64,000 nt of DNA from Gloeocapsopsis crepidinum LEGE 06123 (GCF_015207655.1 NZ_JADEWN010000012.1:1-64000); one strand, 5' to 3'; positions 10,552 to 22,747 are shown, numbered from the stretch's first letter. Numbers and translations are program-made. Notes: generated from the letters alone by a model not told the origin.

Positions 10552-11078
10552 GAGTATTTAATTAAATGTTAGATGTTTTCTTTTAACGTCAGCCATGAAT
10601 TTTTAAATACTGAAATTAGCCTGTTCTAATTTACTGAATAAACTGATTTCATTTGTAATACAATCTGAGCTAGAGTTGAATAGACGGAGCTAACTTTGCT
10701 TAGAGAGTATCTCATTTTTATTACTGTTTTCTTTTACAGTAACAACAAATCAAGTAAAACTTATGCGCTCAGTCAAATCAAGCAATGCACAAAATCAATA
10801 GTCAATTAAGTATTTACATAAAAATTAACATACATAGCCTCGAATAATTCATAAGTATCCGCTTTTCATTCTTCTCTCTATGCCTCTGTGGTAGCCTGCG
10901 GCAAGCTACTACGCGTCTATGTTTCAAAAAAATTTATAGCCCGAATGCGATCGCCATAGGTTTTAAAAATTCCAACTATTCCTAAAGAAAGATATTATAA
11001 ACGTTCATTCTAAAGAAGGATCGTATAGGTTGTATTACTTGATAAATTGCGAAAGAGCAGATAAGAGAGGATTAATGT

Positions 11079-11525
11079 ATGAATAACCCTTTAGGCGGTA
11101 TCATTCCAGACCAACCACCTATTGATCCCCAGTCTAACGTGCACGAACTTAAATCGCGTTTAGAATGGGGCGAGCCAGCATTCACGATTTTAGATATACG
11201 CGATCGCAACACATACAACGACGGTCACATTATGGGCGCTATGTCCATGCCAATGGAAGAGTTAGTGGATCGCGCTCAAAGTTCACTAGCTAAAAGTCGT
11301 GATGTTTATATCTACGGTGAAACTGACGAACAAACTACCCAAGCTGCACAACAGCTTCGTTCATCCGGATTTGAACACATATCAGAACTGAAAGGCGGAC
11401 TTCCAGCATGGAAGGCAGTAGGTGGTCCCACAGAAGGTATTTTGGAATCCAGAACTCCAGCAGGCGCAGATGACTATAATGTTGTTTCTCGCATGCAAAA
11501 CCAAGCAGAAACTCAACAAAAGTAA
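11079..11525 (+). CDS. rhodanese-like domain protein
   Basis: FTILDIRDRNTYNDGHIMGAMSMPMEEL, GGLPAWKAVGGPTE. Confidence 0.85.
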   Translation: MNNPLGGIIPDQPPIDPQSNVHELKSRLEWGEPAFTILDIRDRNTYNDGHIMGAMSMPMEELVDRAQSSLAKSRDVYIYGETDEQTTQAAQQLRSSGFEHISELKGGLPAWKAVGGPTEGILESRTPAGADDYNVVSRMQNQAETQQK

Positions 11526-11606
11526 GTCTTTGTGAATGTAAACTTATTCTGCAGAACTGACACTTATCATAATAGCCACATTAACTAATTCTTTGGATTA
11601 GAAACA

Positions 11607-11653
11607 CTCCTATCTCAGTAAGTATGTTTGAGGTAGGAGATTTAGTTTTTAAT
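11607..11653 (+). terminator. stem-loop terminator downstream of the rhodanese gene
   Basis: CTCCTATCTCA ... TGAGGTAGGAG followed by tttagttttt. Confidence 0.6.
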
Positions 11654-11677
11654 TTTCAATTATTGGTTTTTTAAAAT

Positions 11678-13174
11678 TCAAGGGAAACAAAAATCTGGAG
11701 CGCATAATTGTGGGAAATTTACAATATTAACTTCCCATGTATTAATGTCTGCACGCCGGATGATGTGATTATTAGTATCAGCAATGAAGAGGAATGAATC
11801 GATACCGCTTAACCCAGAAGGTTCTGAAAACTTAAAACTCTTTGTTTCATCTTCGCGATCGCCTGTACCACCTCCTAATACAGTTTCACAAATACCTGTA
11901 CAAGTATCGACTCGCTTGATTTTATTGTTATAAGTATCTGCTATCCAAAGATAATCTTGAAAGTAATCTACTCGTAAACAGTGTTGTAAGCGTACTTCTG
12001 CACCGCTACCATCAACATCACCAAAACCAAATAGCTCGCCGCTACCGCAGATTGTTCTTACTTGTTGTTCTGCTAAATTGATACCACGAATAGAACTAAC
12101 TTCACTATCTGCAATGAATAACTCTTTTCCATCAGTCGTAATTCCGCTAGGTTGAGCAAAAGCCGATTTAGTAAGACACCCATTAATACAAGCTTCTGCA
12201 CCTCTACCAGCATAAGTTGCGATCGTCAATATTTCTAGTTGTAATTCCCAAATTTGGTGTGCACCTGCCATTGCAATAAATAAAGAGTTACCTCTTAGTT
12301 GCACATCCCAAGGGGAGTTTAACTCCGTTGTTAATCCAGCACCTCCAAAAGGTTGACTATTCTGGTTTTGTTTGCCTGTACCAGCAATTGTTTTGACGAC
12401 TTGACGTTGCAAATCAATCTGGCGTATCGCATGATTTTCGGTATCAGCTAAATACAGTAACTGTTTTTTTGCGTCAAATGCCATTCCTTGAGGACTGGAA
12501 AACTGTGCTTCGCCAAAACAACCATCCATTAATCCTGATTGACCTGTTCCAATCAAATGCTGAACTTCTCCATCTAAAGAACTAATAACAAGCCGATGAT
12601 GACCCGAATCAGTAATAAATAAGCCTACTGTTGTGGCTAAAACCTTTCCAGGAAAAGCTAAGGGAGTTATCAGTGGTTGGCGTTGTTTCTCTAGCAGCAA
12701 ACTGAGATTTTGAGCAGAAAATGTCCCCTTTCCTTGATGTTTATGAATCAACTGCTCTACTATTTGCTCTAAATCATCGCGATGACCTTCACCAGAAACA
12801 TAGCTAACAATGTAACCTTCAGGATCGATTACTATTAAGGTTGGCCAAGCCCGTACAGCATATTGTTCCCAAACTCCAAAGCCACTATCGATAAGTACTG
12901 GATGCTCAATGTCATAGCGTAAGATTGCTTGACGAATATTCTCGACTTCCTTCTCGTTGTCAAACTTAGCCGAATGAATTCCAATAACCGTTAGCTGATC
13001 TTGAAATTTTTGTTCTAAGTATTTTAAATCTGGTAAAACATGTAAGCAATTAATACAGCAGTATGTCCAAAAGTCTAAAATAACAACTTGACCGCGTAGT
13101 TGCTGTAGTGATAAAGGACGATCTATATTTAGCCAAGCTTGATTAGAGGGAAGTTCCGGCGCTCTCACTCGCAT
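11678..13174 (-). CDS. thioredoxin-like domain plus NHL-repeat protein (NHLRC2-like)
   Basis: LDFWTYCCINCLHVLPDLKYLE thioredoxin motif; repeated YLADTENHAIR / WIADTYNNKIKRVD / FIADTNNHIIRR NHL blades. Confidence 0.88.
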   Translation of the reverse strand: MRVRAPELPSNQAWLNIDRPLSLQQLRGQVVILDFWTYCCINCLHVLPDLKYLEQKFQDQLTVIGIHSAKFDNEKEVENIRQAILRYDIEHPVLIDSGFGVWEQYAVRAWPTLIVIDPEGYIVSYVSGEGHRDDLEQIVEQLIHKHQGKGTFSAQNLSLLLEKQRQPLITPLAFPGKVLATTVGLFITDSGHHRLVISSLDGEVQHLIGTGQSGLMDGCFGEAQFSSPQGMAFDAKKQLLYLADTENHAIRQIDLQRQVVKTIAGTGKQNQNSQPFGGAGLTTELNSPWDVQLRGNSLFIAMAGAHQIWELQLEILTIATYAGRGAEACINGCLTKSAFAQPSGITTDGKELFIADSEVSSIRGINLAEQQVRTICGSGELFGFGDVDGSGAEVRLQHCLRVDYFQDYLWIADTYNNKIKRVDTCTGICETVLGGGTGDREDETKSFKFSEPSGLSGIDSFLFIADTNNHIIRRADINTWEVNIVNFPQLCAPDFCFP

Positions 13175-13242
13175 ACTTAAAGGTGCTTTTTGGGTTTATC
13201 TTAAGTTATATTGCTAACTGCAAATCGCTATTTCATATAAAT

Positions 13243-13287
13243 AACCTGGAATTGACTGTACAAAATACACAGTATCAACTCCAGGTT
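13243..13287 (-). terminator. inverted repeat downstream of the 13358 ORF
   Basis: AACCTGGAATTGA ... TCAACTCCAGGTT (one G-U). Confidence 0.4.
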
Positions 13288-13357
13288 ACACTAGCCCTCA
13301 AAGTAGATATTGCTTTCACAAAATACAGAAGCGCTAGAAAGCTTTTACCTATCTTGC

Positions 13358-13753
13358 TTAGTTTCTCTCAGCTTTGCTTTGAGCTTCTTCCATAGCAGCT
13401 TTCTTATCTGCCTCATTTGGGTTAAATGTAACACCTGTTTGACGTGCTTTAAGTTCCAAGGTTTCAGGAATGTTTTCTCCAAGCTTTTTCAGATTCTTTA
13501 AACCTGTATCACCAATAGGACGTTCTGCGCTATCACCAAAATCTTCAGCTTTTTCTTTAATGCGCTTTACTGTATCACGTGTAACAGGATTCTCGTCTAC
13601 TGACCCAGCAGATGCAGCCTGTGCTTGTGAAAATACACTTTCATTGAAGGCTGGAGCAACCAAAAATGTAATTGCTACCAATACAACTGTGATAACACGA
13701 CGTAATCCGCTGCTCTTCACCCAATCTATCATTGATTTCATTTCTCTCTCCAT
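13358..13753 (-). CDS. secreted/lumenal hypothetical protein (low-temperature-induced-like)
   Basis: signal-peptide-like N-terminus (VITVVLVAITFLVAPAF...SQAQAASA); charged helical remainder. Confidence 0.6.
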   Translation of the reverse strand: MEREMKSMIDWVKSSGLRRVITVVLVAITFLVAPAFNESVFSQAQAASAGSVDENPVTRDTVKRIKEKAEDFGDSAERPIGDTGLKNLKKLGENIPETLELKARQTGVTFNPNEADKKAAMEEAQSKAERN

Positions 13754-14058
13754 TAGTTTTGGATTCTAACTTTCTAACTCTTTACTTTTTTTGAGATAAC
13801 ATCTTCTCCCTAGGGTTAGAAAGTTTTGATCTTCAAACTCATGGTTTTCAGGAATTACGCAGTTGAATGTCTTGCGCCTCCTTAGACCCGTGAACAAGCG
13901 TTTTTCTTTATTTTCTCTTCAGAATTGGGAAGTCAGGCGAAAGGTGCGGGGTTCCCCTAGTTATAGGAACTAGCGTAGATTGAGAGGGCAAAAGGGGTTT
14001 ACTCTAAACTGTAAAAAGCTGCTTGCTCAACCTCGACAGCTTTCAAGTTAGAACTAAC

Positions 14059-15645
14059 TTAAGGCAGAACATTCTCTTGTAGACCTAACTTGAGTTCAAG
14101 TTCATCGTCTGCTGCATCTTCTTCCTGTGCTGATTCGACTGTTTCTGGCTGTGGTACAGGTAAATCAATCACTTCCGATTGTGGTGGTTCAGACGATGGC
14201 AGAATCACTGAACGACGGCGAAAACGATTAAAAAAACCCTCTGGCTGCTTTTCCAAGGGTTTTATACCTTCTAGTGCTGGTGTTGGCGCTGACGGTGATA
14301 TATCTGACGGAACTGCTTCAGGTGATGACGTTAATGGTTCAACATCAGAAGAATTTTGCGGTTCTGGAGGTTCAACAGGAATAGTTTGTTTCGGTGCAGG
14401 AATTAGAAGTTCTTCAGGAACTGCTTCTGTGTCTGGAATCTCACTTTCTTCAGGTACTTCTGGTATTAAAGGTGTCACGCTTGGTGCAGGTTCAACTTCA
14501 CGACGCCGAAAGCGATTAAACAAGTTATTTGGTTTAGTTTGTTCAGGTTTCTCTAAATCAGTTTCGAGTTCTTGTTCAGGTTGATTAACTTCTATTTTGT
14601 CTAATAGAGGTTGTTCTGGTTTAATTTCTTCTACAGAAGGTAGTTCAGGAACTGGACTAGGTGATGGTGTGGGAGTTGGTTCAATGATTGGAGATTTATA
14701 GACATAATTCTGTTCTACAATACCTCGTGCTTCAGCTACCGACAGTTGTCCTGTTACAAGTTTTCCTAAGCTATCTTTTGCAGGCGGCTCATAAGTGATT
14801 AACCGAATTGTGTTATTGAAAACGTTGGCTAAAGAGTTGCCTTGTTCGTCAATAAACTCTAACTGAACCCAATTTTTACCAGGTTGGAAACCTCGTAAAT
14901 AAAGTGGTTGCCAACGCTCAAGAATAAAGCTATCACCGTTAATTGTACAGCGGATACGCCAATCAGTAATGTCATTTTGTTGATGTTCTTGAGCAACTAA
15001 GTGTAGGGGTGCATTAGTCAAGTAGAAATCGAGAAGAACGGGTTCAGCACTGAATGTTCCTTGAGGAGCGTTATAGGTTAATAGTGGTTTATTAGATGCA
15101 GGACTATTGTTATTATCTTTCGCGAAGATATGAAAAGTTGTTTGGGTATAAGCACCTTCATTTTTAAAGCTTTCATCCCAAGGGTAAGTGGCAAAAACTC
15201 GCAAAGTATGCGTTCCAGGAGTTAAATCAGAAAAAACCAACGGTTCAGTTAGATTGTAAACATTTGTATAAGGTTGGTTGTCTAAAATAACGTTGAGATG
15301 AGGACCTAAATCGAGTTCCTGGTTTTTGAAAATAGGGAAATCTTGAACCTGTAAGCGGATATTAACTGTAGTATCTTGAAAAACTTCGTCTGGCTGTGGA
15401 CTCAATATTGTTACTTGCGGACGATGAATTTCTAAGCTCTGGTGTAGTTGCTGAATTACTTCTGGTGGAGAGACTTCAGCAATCTTAGTAGGACGTGGTA
15501 CAGAATTGAGTTGTGTATCATTGCGATTACGTGTTTCTTCAACTGAGCGATCGCTACAACCAATCAAGCCAGCGATAATAAGCCCTGTGACTAAAAATGA
15601 AACAATCGCTTTGATAAATTTTCGCCACCAATTTATGCCAAACAC
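14059..15645 (-). CDS. putative lipoprotein with Pro/Glu-rich C-terminal region
   Basis: lipobox LIGCS; duplicated FNRFRRR motif; low-complexity Pro/Glu tail. Confidence 0.7.
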   Translation of the reverse strand: MFGINWWRKFIKAIVSFLVTGLIIAGLIGCSDRSVEETRNRNDTQLNSVPRPTKIAEVSPPEVIQQLHQSLEIHRPQVTILSPQPDEVFQDTTVNIRLQVQDFPIFKNQELDLGPHLNVILDNQPYTNVYNLTEPLVFSDLTPGTHTLRVFATYPWDESFKNEGAYTQTTFHIFAKDNNNSPASNKPLLTYNAPQGTFSAEPVLLDFYLTNAPLHLVAQEHQQNDITDWRIRCTINGDSFILERWQPLYLRGFQPGKNWVQLEFIDEQGNSLANVFNNTIRLITYEPPAKDSLGKLVTGQLSVAEARGIVEQNYVYKSPIIEPTPTPSPSPVPELPSVEEIKPEQPLLDKIEVNQPEQELETDLEKPEQTKPNNLFNRFRRREVEPAPSVTPLIPEVPEESEIPDTEAVPEELLIPAPKQTIPVEPPEPQNSSDVEPLTSSPEAVPSDISPSAPTPALEGIKPLEKQPEGFFNRFRRRSVILPSSEPPQSEVIDLPVPQPETVESAQEEDAADDELELKLGLQENVLP

Positions 15646-16207
15646 CTAATCGAACTCCTCGTAAGTTAAGTATTAAAAATAAAATCTTTCTGCGCTTAGT
15701 GCTTAAATACCATCTCCATTTGATTTTAAGTGCTAGTGACTACTATGCCAGTACACAGAAGCGTACGATCAAATAGGTAGCAAATATCTATCAAATAGAG
15801 AAAAATAAATACTACTCAAAACTTGATGAGCAAAAGCTCTGAGCTTAATGAATTCATATTTATTTTTGCTACTTATCACTATTAATCTGACGCTAGTCTA
15901 AATGATAAATTTTACGAATCTTTGAGGTTTGTAAATTATATGAAGATACTCTTGACTTTTTTTCCATTGGTTTGAACTTACATAGTAGAACGGACTTACT
16001 CTCTAGACTTTTTGAATTATTGTTAAAAAACTTCCAACACTCTGGTAATCATGACCCTATAATTCATCAGAAAGCACTTTCCACGGGCGACCTTCATGAC
16101 TGGTTCAGCCTAGCTCCCTAAATTTTAGGAAGATTGGGCGACTCAGTCAGAAGACAGCTAGTGGTGTTCCACAAGTTCTGTTTCCTTGTCTAGAGAGGAG
16201 AGTCTAA

Positions 16208-18466
16208 ATGACGATGAGTCCTCCGGAGCGAGAGGAAAAAAAGGCAAGGGTTATCGTCGATAACGACCCGGTACCAACCTCATTTGAAAGATGGGGGCAA
16301 CCAGGTCATTTTGACCGCACCTTAGCTAAAGGTCCCAAAACCACTACTTGGATTTGGAACCTACACGCCCTCGCCCATGATTTTGATACTCATACCAGCG
16401 ACCTAGAAGACATCTCGCGCAAAATCTTTGCAGCGCACTTCGGTCAGTTGGCTGTGATCTTCCTCTGGTTGAGCGGCATGGAGTTTCATGGCGCTCGCTT
16501 TTCAAACTACGAAGCTTGGCTGAGCGATCCAATTGGTATTAAGCCAAGTGCGCAAGTTGTTTGGCCAATTGTTGGTCAAGACATTCTTAATGCTGATGTT
16601 GGTGGTGGTTTCCACGGCATTCAAATTACCTCTGGCTTATTCCAAGTTTGGCGTGCTGCTGGTTTTACAAACTCCTTCCAGTTGTACGTAACTGCAATTG
16701 GTGGTCTAGTGGCAGCAGCTTTAATGCTCTTTGCTGGCTGGTTCCACTACCATAAGCGCGCTCCTAAACTGGAATGGTTCCAGAACACAGAGTCGATGCT
16801 GAACCACCATTTGGCAGGGTTACTGGGCTTAGGTTGTTTATCTTGGGCTGGACACCAGATCCACGTAGCTTTACCAGTTAATAAGCTATTGGATGCTGGA
16901 GTAGCACCAAAGGATATTCCCCTACCTCATGAATTTATTCTGAATAGTAGCTTGATGGCAGAGTTGTATCCTAGTTTTGCCAAAGGATTAACACCCTTCT
17001 GGACGTTAAATTGGGGACAATATGCTGACTTCCTCACTTTCAAGGGTGGTTTAAACCCAGTAACAGGTGGTTTGTGGTTGACCGATACAGCGCACCATCA
17101 CTTAGCTTTGGCTGTGCTGTTCATCGTTGCAGGTCATATGTACCGCACAAACTGGGGCATTGGTCACAGCATTAAAGAGATTCTAGAGAACCATAAAGGT
17201 CCGTTCACAGGTGACGGGCATAAAGGTCTCTACGAAAACATGACCACATCCTGGCATGCGCAGCTAGGAACAAACCTGGCGATGCTCGGTTCGCTGACAA
17301 TTATCGTGGCGCATCATATGTACGCGATGCCTCCGTATCCGTACTTAGCAACTGACTACGCCACTGCGCTATCAATCTTCACTCACCATATGTGGATTGG
17401 CGGCTTCTTGATTGTTGGTGGAGCAGCCCACGCTACGATTTTCATGGTGCGTGACTACGATCCAGCAGTAAATCAAAACAACGTACTGGATCGGGTGATT
17501 CGTCACCGCGATGCGATTATTTCCCACCTGAACTGGGTATGTATGTTCCTGGGCTTCCACAGCTTTGGTCTATATATCCATAACGATACAATGCAAGCTC
17601 TGGGTCGTCCGCAAGACATGTTCTCGGACACAGCCATTCAGTTGCAACCCGTGTTTGCACAATTTGTTCAAAATATCCACACCTTAGCACCTGGTTCTAC
17701 AGCACCTAATGCTCTCGAACCTGTGAGCTATGCTTTCGGTGGTGGTGTGGTTGCTGTAGGTGGCAAAATTGCCATGATGCCGATCGCATTGGGTACGGCG
17801 GACTTTATGATCCACCACATCCATGCCTTCCAAATTCACGTTACAGTATTGATCCTACTGAAGGGCTTCCTATTTGCTCGCAACTCGCGTTTGATTCCAG
17901 ATAAAGCGAACCTAGGTTTCCGCTTCCCCTGCGACGGTCCAGGTCGCGGTGGTACCTGTCAAGTATCAGGTTGGGATCACGTATTCTTAGGATTGTTCTG
18001 GATGTTCAACACCATTGCGATCGCGGTTTACCACTTTAGTTGGAAGATGCAATCGGATGTGTGGGGAACCATTGACTCAGACGGTACGATAGCGCATATC
18101 ACTGGTGGTAACTTTGCCATGAGTGCAAATACCATCAACGGTTGGTTGCGTGACTATCAATGGGCACAAGCAGCTCAAGTGATTCAGTCTTATGGTTCGG
18201 CACTCTCTGCATATGGTTTGCTGTTCCTGGGCGCTCACTTTGTTTGGGCTTTTAGCTTGATGTTCCTCTTCAGTGGACGCGGCTATTGGCAAGAACTCAT
18301 CGAGTCCATCGTTTGGGCACACAATAAACTAAAGGTTGCACCAACAATTCAACCCCGCGCACTAAGTATTATTCAAGGTCGTGCGGTTGGAGTAGCTCAC
18401 TACTTGTTAGGAGCAATTGTGACAATCTGGGCGTTCTTCGAGGCGCGCATAATTTCAGTAGGTTAG
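16208..18466 (+). CDS. psaA: photosystem I core protein PsaA
   Basis: 752 aa; [19 protein letters not shown] Fx-cluster motif and typical N-terminus. Confidence 0.99.
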   Translation: MTMSPPEREEKKARVIVDNDPVPTSFERWGQPGHFDRTLAKGPKTTTWIWNLHALAHDFDTHTSDLEDISRKIFAAHFGQLAVIFLWLSGMEFHGARFSNYEAWLSDPIGIKPSAQVVWPIVGQDILNADVGGGFHGIQITSGLFQVWRAAGFTNSFQLYVTAIGGLVAAALMLFAGWFHYHKRAPKLEWFQNTESMLNHHLAGLLGLGCLSWAGHQIHVALPVNKLLDAGVAPKDIPLPHEFILNSSLMAELYPSFAKGLTPFWTLNWGQYADFLTFKGGLNPVTGGLWLTDTAHHHLALAVLFIVAGHMYRTNWGIGHSIKEILENHKGPFTGDGHKGLYENMTTSWHAQLGTNLAMLGSLTIIVAHHMYAMPPYPYLATDYATALSIFTHHMWIGGFLIVGGAAHATIFMVRDYDPAVNQNNVLDRVIRHRDAIISHLNWVCMFLGFHSFGLYIHNDTMQALGRPQDMFSDTAIQLQPVFAQFVQNIHTLAPGSTAPNALEPVSYAFGGGVVAVGGKIAMMPIALGTADFMIHHIHAFQIHVTVLILLKGFLFARNSRLIPDKANLGFRFPCDGPGRGGTCQVSGWDHVFLGLFWMFNTIAIAVYHFSWKMQSDVWGTIDSDGTIAHITGGNFAMSANTINGWLRDYQWAQAAQVIQSYGSALSAYGLLFLGAHFVWAFSLMFLFSGRGYWQELIESIVWAHNKLKVAPTIQPRALSIIQGRAVGVAHYLLGAIVTIWAFFEARIISVG

Positions 18467-18469
18467 CAT

Positions 18470-18517
18470 TTAGCCATCAGTGACTCAGCGTTTAGAGCGA
18501 TGTGTTAGCTGATGGCT
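18470..18517 (+). other. stem-loop in the psaA-psaB spacer
   Basis: AGCCATCAG (18472-18480) pairs perfectly with CTGATGGCT (18509-18517). Confidence 0.5.
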
Positions 18518-18542
18518 TAAGGTCAGAGGATTCACTAAACCT

Positions 18543-20756
18543 ATGGCAACGAAATTTCCAAAATTTAGCCAGGATCTCGCGCAGGACCCAACAACACGGC
18601 GTCTGTGGTACGGGATTGCTACAGCGCATGATTTTGAGACCCACGACGGAATGACCGAAGAGAATCTGTATCAGAAACTCTTTGCAACTCACTTCGGTCA
18701 TGTGGCAATCATTTTCTTGTGGACCTCCAGCCTCCTGTTCCACGTAGCCTGGCAAGGTAACTTTGAACAGTGGATCAAAGATCCACTCAATATCCGTCCG
18801 ATTGCCCACGCAATTTGGGACCCTCACTTTGGTAAAGCTGCAGTTGATGCATTTACCCAAGCAGGTGCAACATACCCCGTTAACATTGCTTACTCTGGTG
18901 TTTATCACTGGTGGTACACGATCGGGATGCGGACAAACAACGATCTTTACAGCGGTGCAGTCTTTCTGCTGATTCTCGCTGGAGTGTTTTTGTTCGCAGG
19001 TTGGTTACACTTGCAACCAAAGTTCCGTCCTAGCTTGTCTTGGTTTAAGAGTGCGGAGCCTCGCCTCAACCACCACTTAGCAGGTTTGTTTGGCGTTAGC
19101 TCGCTTGCTTGGACTGGTCACTTGGTTCACGTTGCTATCCCCGAATCGCGCGGACAGCACGTTGGTTGGGATAACTTCTTAACAACACTTCCTCATCCTG
19201 AGGGCTTAAGACCATTCTTTACTGGTAACTGGGGTGTTTACGCTGCTAATGCTGACACTGCCAACCACGTTTTCGGTACATCACAAGGTGCAGGAACGGC
19301 AATTCTGACCTTCTTAGGTGGATTCCATCCCCAAACTCAGTCGCTGTGGCTGACTGATATGGCACATCACCATTTAGCGATCGCTGTGATTTTCATCATT
19401 GCGGGTCACATGTACCGGACAAACTTTGGAATTGGTCACAGCATCAAAGAGATGCTCAACGCCAAGAACTTCTTTGGTACTAAAACCGAAGGTCAGTTCA
19501 ACCTGCCACACCAAGGGTTGTACGACACAATTAACAACTCACTACACTTCCAGTTGTCCTTAGCACTTGCTGCATTGGGAACCATCACTTCTTTGGTAGC
19601 CCAGCATATGTATGCAATGCCCCCATATGCTTTTATGGGTCAGGACTTCACTACGCAAGCTGCGCTGTATACTCATCACCAGTACATTGCTGTATTTCTG
19701 ATGGTAGGCGCGTTTGCTCACGCAGGTATTTTCTGGGTAAGAGACTACGATGCTGAGCAAAACAAAGGCAACGTACTTGATCGCGTACTACAGCACAAAG
19801 AAGCGATTATCTCGCACTTAAGCTGGGTATCGCTCTTCCTAGGTTTCCATACCTTAGGTTTGTACGTTCATAACGACGTTGTTGTTGCTTTTGGTACTCC
19901 TGAGAAGCAGATTTTGATTGAGCCAGTATTTGCTCAATTCATTCAAGCTTCCCACGGTAAAGTACTCTACGGCTTGAACACCTTACTATCTAATCCAGAT
20001 AGTGTTGCTTCCACAGCTGGTGCAGCTTGGCTACCAGGTTGGTTAGATGCTATTAACAACACGACCAACTCGCTATTCTTAACGATTGGTCCTGGTGACT
20101 TCTTAGTACACCATGCCTTTGCACTAGGTATTCACACCACAGTTCTTGTTTTGGTTAAAGGTGCTTTAGATGCTCGTGGTTCTAAACTCATGCCAGACAA
20201 GAAAGACTTTGGTTATGCGTTTCCTTGCGATGGTCCAGGTCGTGGCGGTACTTGCGACATCTCAGCTTGGGATGCCTTCTATCTCGCCTTATTCTGGGCT
20301 TTAAATACAGTAGGATGGGTTACGTTCTACTGGCACTGGAAACACCTGGGTATCTGGCAAGGCAACGTAGCACAGTTTAATGAGTCTTCTACGTATCTCA
20401 TGGGCTGGCTGCGAGATTATCTCTGGTTGTACTCAGCACAGTTGATTAACGGTTACAACCCATACGGTATGAACAACCTAGCCGTTTGGTCTTGGATGTT
20501 CTTGTTCGGACACCTCGTTTGGGCAACCGGCTTCATGTTCTTGATCTCTTGGAGAGGCTACTGGCAAGAGTTGATTGAAACTCTTGTTTGGGCACACGAA
20601 CGGACTCCACTCGCAAGCTTGGTTCGTTGGAAAGACAAGCCAGTTGCTATGTCCATCGTCCAAGGTCGTTTAGTGGGTTTAGCTCACTTCACCGTTGGTT
20701 ATGTCTTAACATACGCAGCGTTTGTTATTGCCTCAACGGCTGGTAAGTTTGGTTAA
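18543..20756 (+). CDS. psaB: photosystem I core protein PsaB
   Basis: 737 aa; [55 protein letters not shown]. Confidence 0.99.
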   Translation: MATKFPKFSQDLAQDPTTRRLWYGIATAHDFETHDGMTEENLYQKLFATHFGHVAIIFLWTSSLLFHVAWQGNFEQWIKDPLNIRPIAHAIWDPHFGKAAVDAFTQAGATYPVNIAYSGVYHWWYTIGMRTNNDLYSGAVFLLILAGVFLFAGWLHLQPKFRPSLSWFKSAEPRLNHHLAGLFGVSSLAWTGHLVHVAIPESRGQHVGWDNFLTTLPHPEGLRPFFTGNWGVYAANADTANHVFGTSQGAGTAILTFLGGFHPQTQSLWLTDMAHHHLAIAVIFIIAGHMYRTNFGIGHSIKEMLNAKNFFGTKTEGQFNLPHQGLYDTINNSLHFQLSLALAALGTITSLVAQHMYAMPPYAFMGQDFTTQAALYTHHQYIAVFLMVGAFAHAGIFWVRDYDAEQNKGNVLDRVLQHKEAIISHLSWVSLFLGFHTLGLYVHNDVVVAFGTPEKQILIEPVFAQFIQASHGKVLYGLNTLLSNPDSVASTAGAAWLPGWLDAINNTTNSLFLTIGPGDFLVHHAFALGIHTTVLVLVKGALDARGSKLMPDKKDFGYAFPCDGPGRGGTCDISAWDAFYLALFWALNTVGWVTFYWHWKHLGIWQGNVAQFNESSTYLMGWLRDYLWLYSAQLINGYNPYGMNNLAVWSWMFLFGHLVWATGFMFLISWRGYWQELIETLVWAHERTPLASLVRWKDKPVAMSIVQGRLVGLAHFTVGYVLTYAAFVIASTAGKFG

Positions 20757-20781
20757 CTAGCTTTCTAGAAGATTAACCACA

Positions 20782-20813
20782 TTCCCTCACGATTACAGTG
20801 GGGGATTTTTTTT
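20782..20813 (+). terminator. rho-independent terminator of psaAB
   Basis: CCCTCAC gattaca GTGGGGG attttttttt. Confidence 0.7.
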
Positions 20814-20944
20814 GGCAGAATACGAGTGCGAAATCTGGAGGAGTCAGCAAAATAGCTCCTGTGCAGCTTGTTACCAGCAGTAGTTCTGATCCCTTCGCTG
20901 TGTTTATGCTAGTTCTAGAATGAAAAAGTTATTTATATGCTTTA

Positions 20945-22690
20945 ATGGCAAAATCTAGGCTCGCTCAACTTGGTTCTTATCTACGTCCCCATTGGCGAAC
21001 GTGTACAGTGGGGATTTTGGCTTTATTAGTTGTTAATGCTTTAGGCGTTTATATCCCGCTACTGATTCGTAACATTATTGACACGCTTCAAGTTACATTC
21101 AGTTTCGGGCAAGTTATCCAGTATGTCGTACTTATTGTTGTTCTGAGTTCCGTCATGTGGGTAATCCGCATGGTGTCACGGGTTGCCCTATTTGGTGTCG
21201 GTCGTCAAGTTGAGTTTGACCTCAAACAGAAAATCTTTGAACACTTATTAAAACTTGAACCATCATATTTTGCGGCAAATACTGCGGGCGATCTCATTAA
21301 CCGAGCAACAAGTGATGTTGATAATATCCGACGGTTATTAGGATTTGCTGTTCTAAGCATAGCTAATACAATATTTGCTTACGCTTTAACACTTCCAGTT
21401 ATGCTGGCGCTTAGCGTGCAACTAACGCTAGCAGCGATCGTCGTCTACCCAATCATGATGTTTCTGGTGCAGTTGTTTAGCGATCGCCTCCGCAAAGAAC
21501 AACAACAGGTACAAGAAGAACTCTCAACTGTTAGCGAACTGATTCAAGAAGACATGAGTGGCATTGCCCTGATCAAAATTTACGCTCAGGAGCAAAACGA
21601 ACGCCGTGCTTTTCGTCACAAAAATCAGCAGTTACTCAACGCAAATCTAAAATTAGCAAAGACACGCAATACTCTGTTCCCACTCGTAAGTGGACTTGCC
21701 TACGTTAGCTTACTCATCCTCTTGTGGTTAGGTTCAGGACAGCTAATTGCTGGTACTCTCTCTGTGGGTGATTTTATTGCTCTGATACTATACGTCGAGC
21801 GACTTGTTTTTCCAACTGCCCTATTAGGATTTACAATTACAGCTTATCAACGTGGCGAAGTCAGTATTGATCGCATTGAGTCCATTTTGACCGTATCACC
21901 AAAAATTCAAGACACCAATGAGGCGATCTCAATACCTCAACAAGTCCGAGGTGAACTAGTTGCCAGAAACTTAAGCTTTACCTATCCTGGTTCGACAACA
22001 CCAGCATTAAAAGAAGTGAGCTTTAAGATTGCACCAGGAGAAACTGTGGCGGTTGTAGGACCAATTGGTGCAGGAAAATCAACGCTAGCAAATGCTTTGC
22101 CACGACTACTTGACATTGAACGAGGACAACTCTTTTTGGATGGCAACGATATTACTCAAATCAAACTACAGGATTTGCGCAGTGCGATCGCTTATGTCCC
22201 TCAAGATAGTTTTTTATTCAGCACCACGATCAAAAATAATATCCGCTACGGCGATCCTTTAAGCGAACAAACTGAAGTCGAACATAGTGCAAAACAAGCT
22301 CAAATTCATCCAGAAATTCTCAACTTTCCTCAACAGTATAAAACCATAGTTGGCGAACGCGGGATTACACTTTCTGGCGGACAACGACAACGTACTGCTT
22401 TAGCAAGGGCTTTATTAGTCGATGCACCTGTATTGATCCTCGACGATGCTTTATCTAGCGTAGACAACCAAACTGCAACCGAAATTCTCAACAACCTCTC
22501 ACACGGAACACAACGCAAAACGGTTGTCTTTATCTCACACCAAATGTCCGCTGCAGCAACTGCCGATCGCATCTTTGTCATGGATCAGGGTCGAATTGTG
22601 CAAACAGGGACACACGCTGAACTTTTGCAACAGCCAGGACTATACCGTACACTGTGGAATCAGCATCAGATGAAAGAATTACTGCAATAA
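20945..22690 (+). CDS. ABC transporter, fused permease and ATP-binding protein
   Basis: TM domain; Walker A GPIGAGKST; signature LSGGQRQRTALARALL; Walker B PVLILDDALSSVD. Confidence 0.93.
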   Translation: MAKSRLAQLGSYLRPHWRTCTVGILALLVVNALGVYIPLLIRNIIDTLQVTFSFGQVIQYVVLIVVLSSVMWVIRMVSRVALFGVGRQVEFDLKQKIFEHLLKLEPSYFAANTAGDLINRATSDVDNIRRLLGFAVLSIANTIFAYALTLPVMLALSVQLTLAAIVVYPIMMFLVQLFSDRLRKEQQQVQEELSTVSELIQEDMSGIALIKIYAQEQNERRAFRHKNQQLLNANLKLAKTRNTLFPLVSGLAYVSLLILLWLGSGQLIAGTLSVGDFIALILYVERLVFPTALLGFTITAYQRGEVSIDRIESILTVSPKIQDTNEAISIPQQVRGELVARNLSFTYPGSTTPALKEVSFKIAPGETVAVVGPIGAGKSTLANALPRLLDIERGQLFLDGNDITQIKLQDLRSAIAYVPQDSFLFSTTIKNNIRYGDPLSEQTEVEHSAKQAQIHPEILNFPQQYKTIVGERGITLSGGQRQRTALARALLVDAPVLILDDALSSVDNQTATEILNNLSHGTQRKTVVFISHQMSAAATADRIFVMDQGRIVQTGTHAELLQQPGLYRTLWNQHQMKELLQ

Positions 22691-22747
22691 AGCTTCTCAA
22701 AACTAAATCAGTTGCGGCTGCTTAACAGTGATACAATTATCTTCCCA

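Noticed and set aside
10891-10909. GTAGCCTGCGGCAAGCTAC hairpin in the mutL-rhodanese spacer
   Set aside because: Common-looking cyanobacterial intergenic palindrome; a single copy noticed here and no gene context supporting a function.
14090-14584. 164-aa + strand ORF rich in Ser/Gly
   Set aside because: Antisense shadow of the Pro/Glu-rich lipoprotein on the minus strand; low complexity and no independent start context.
16208-20756. Large-scale similarity between two adjacent genes, possible recent duplication
   Set aside because: These are the ancient paralogues psaA and psaB, expected in tandem.
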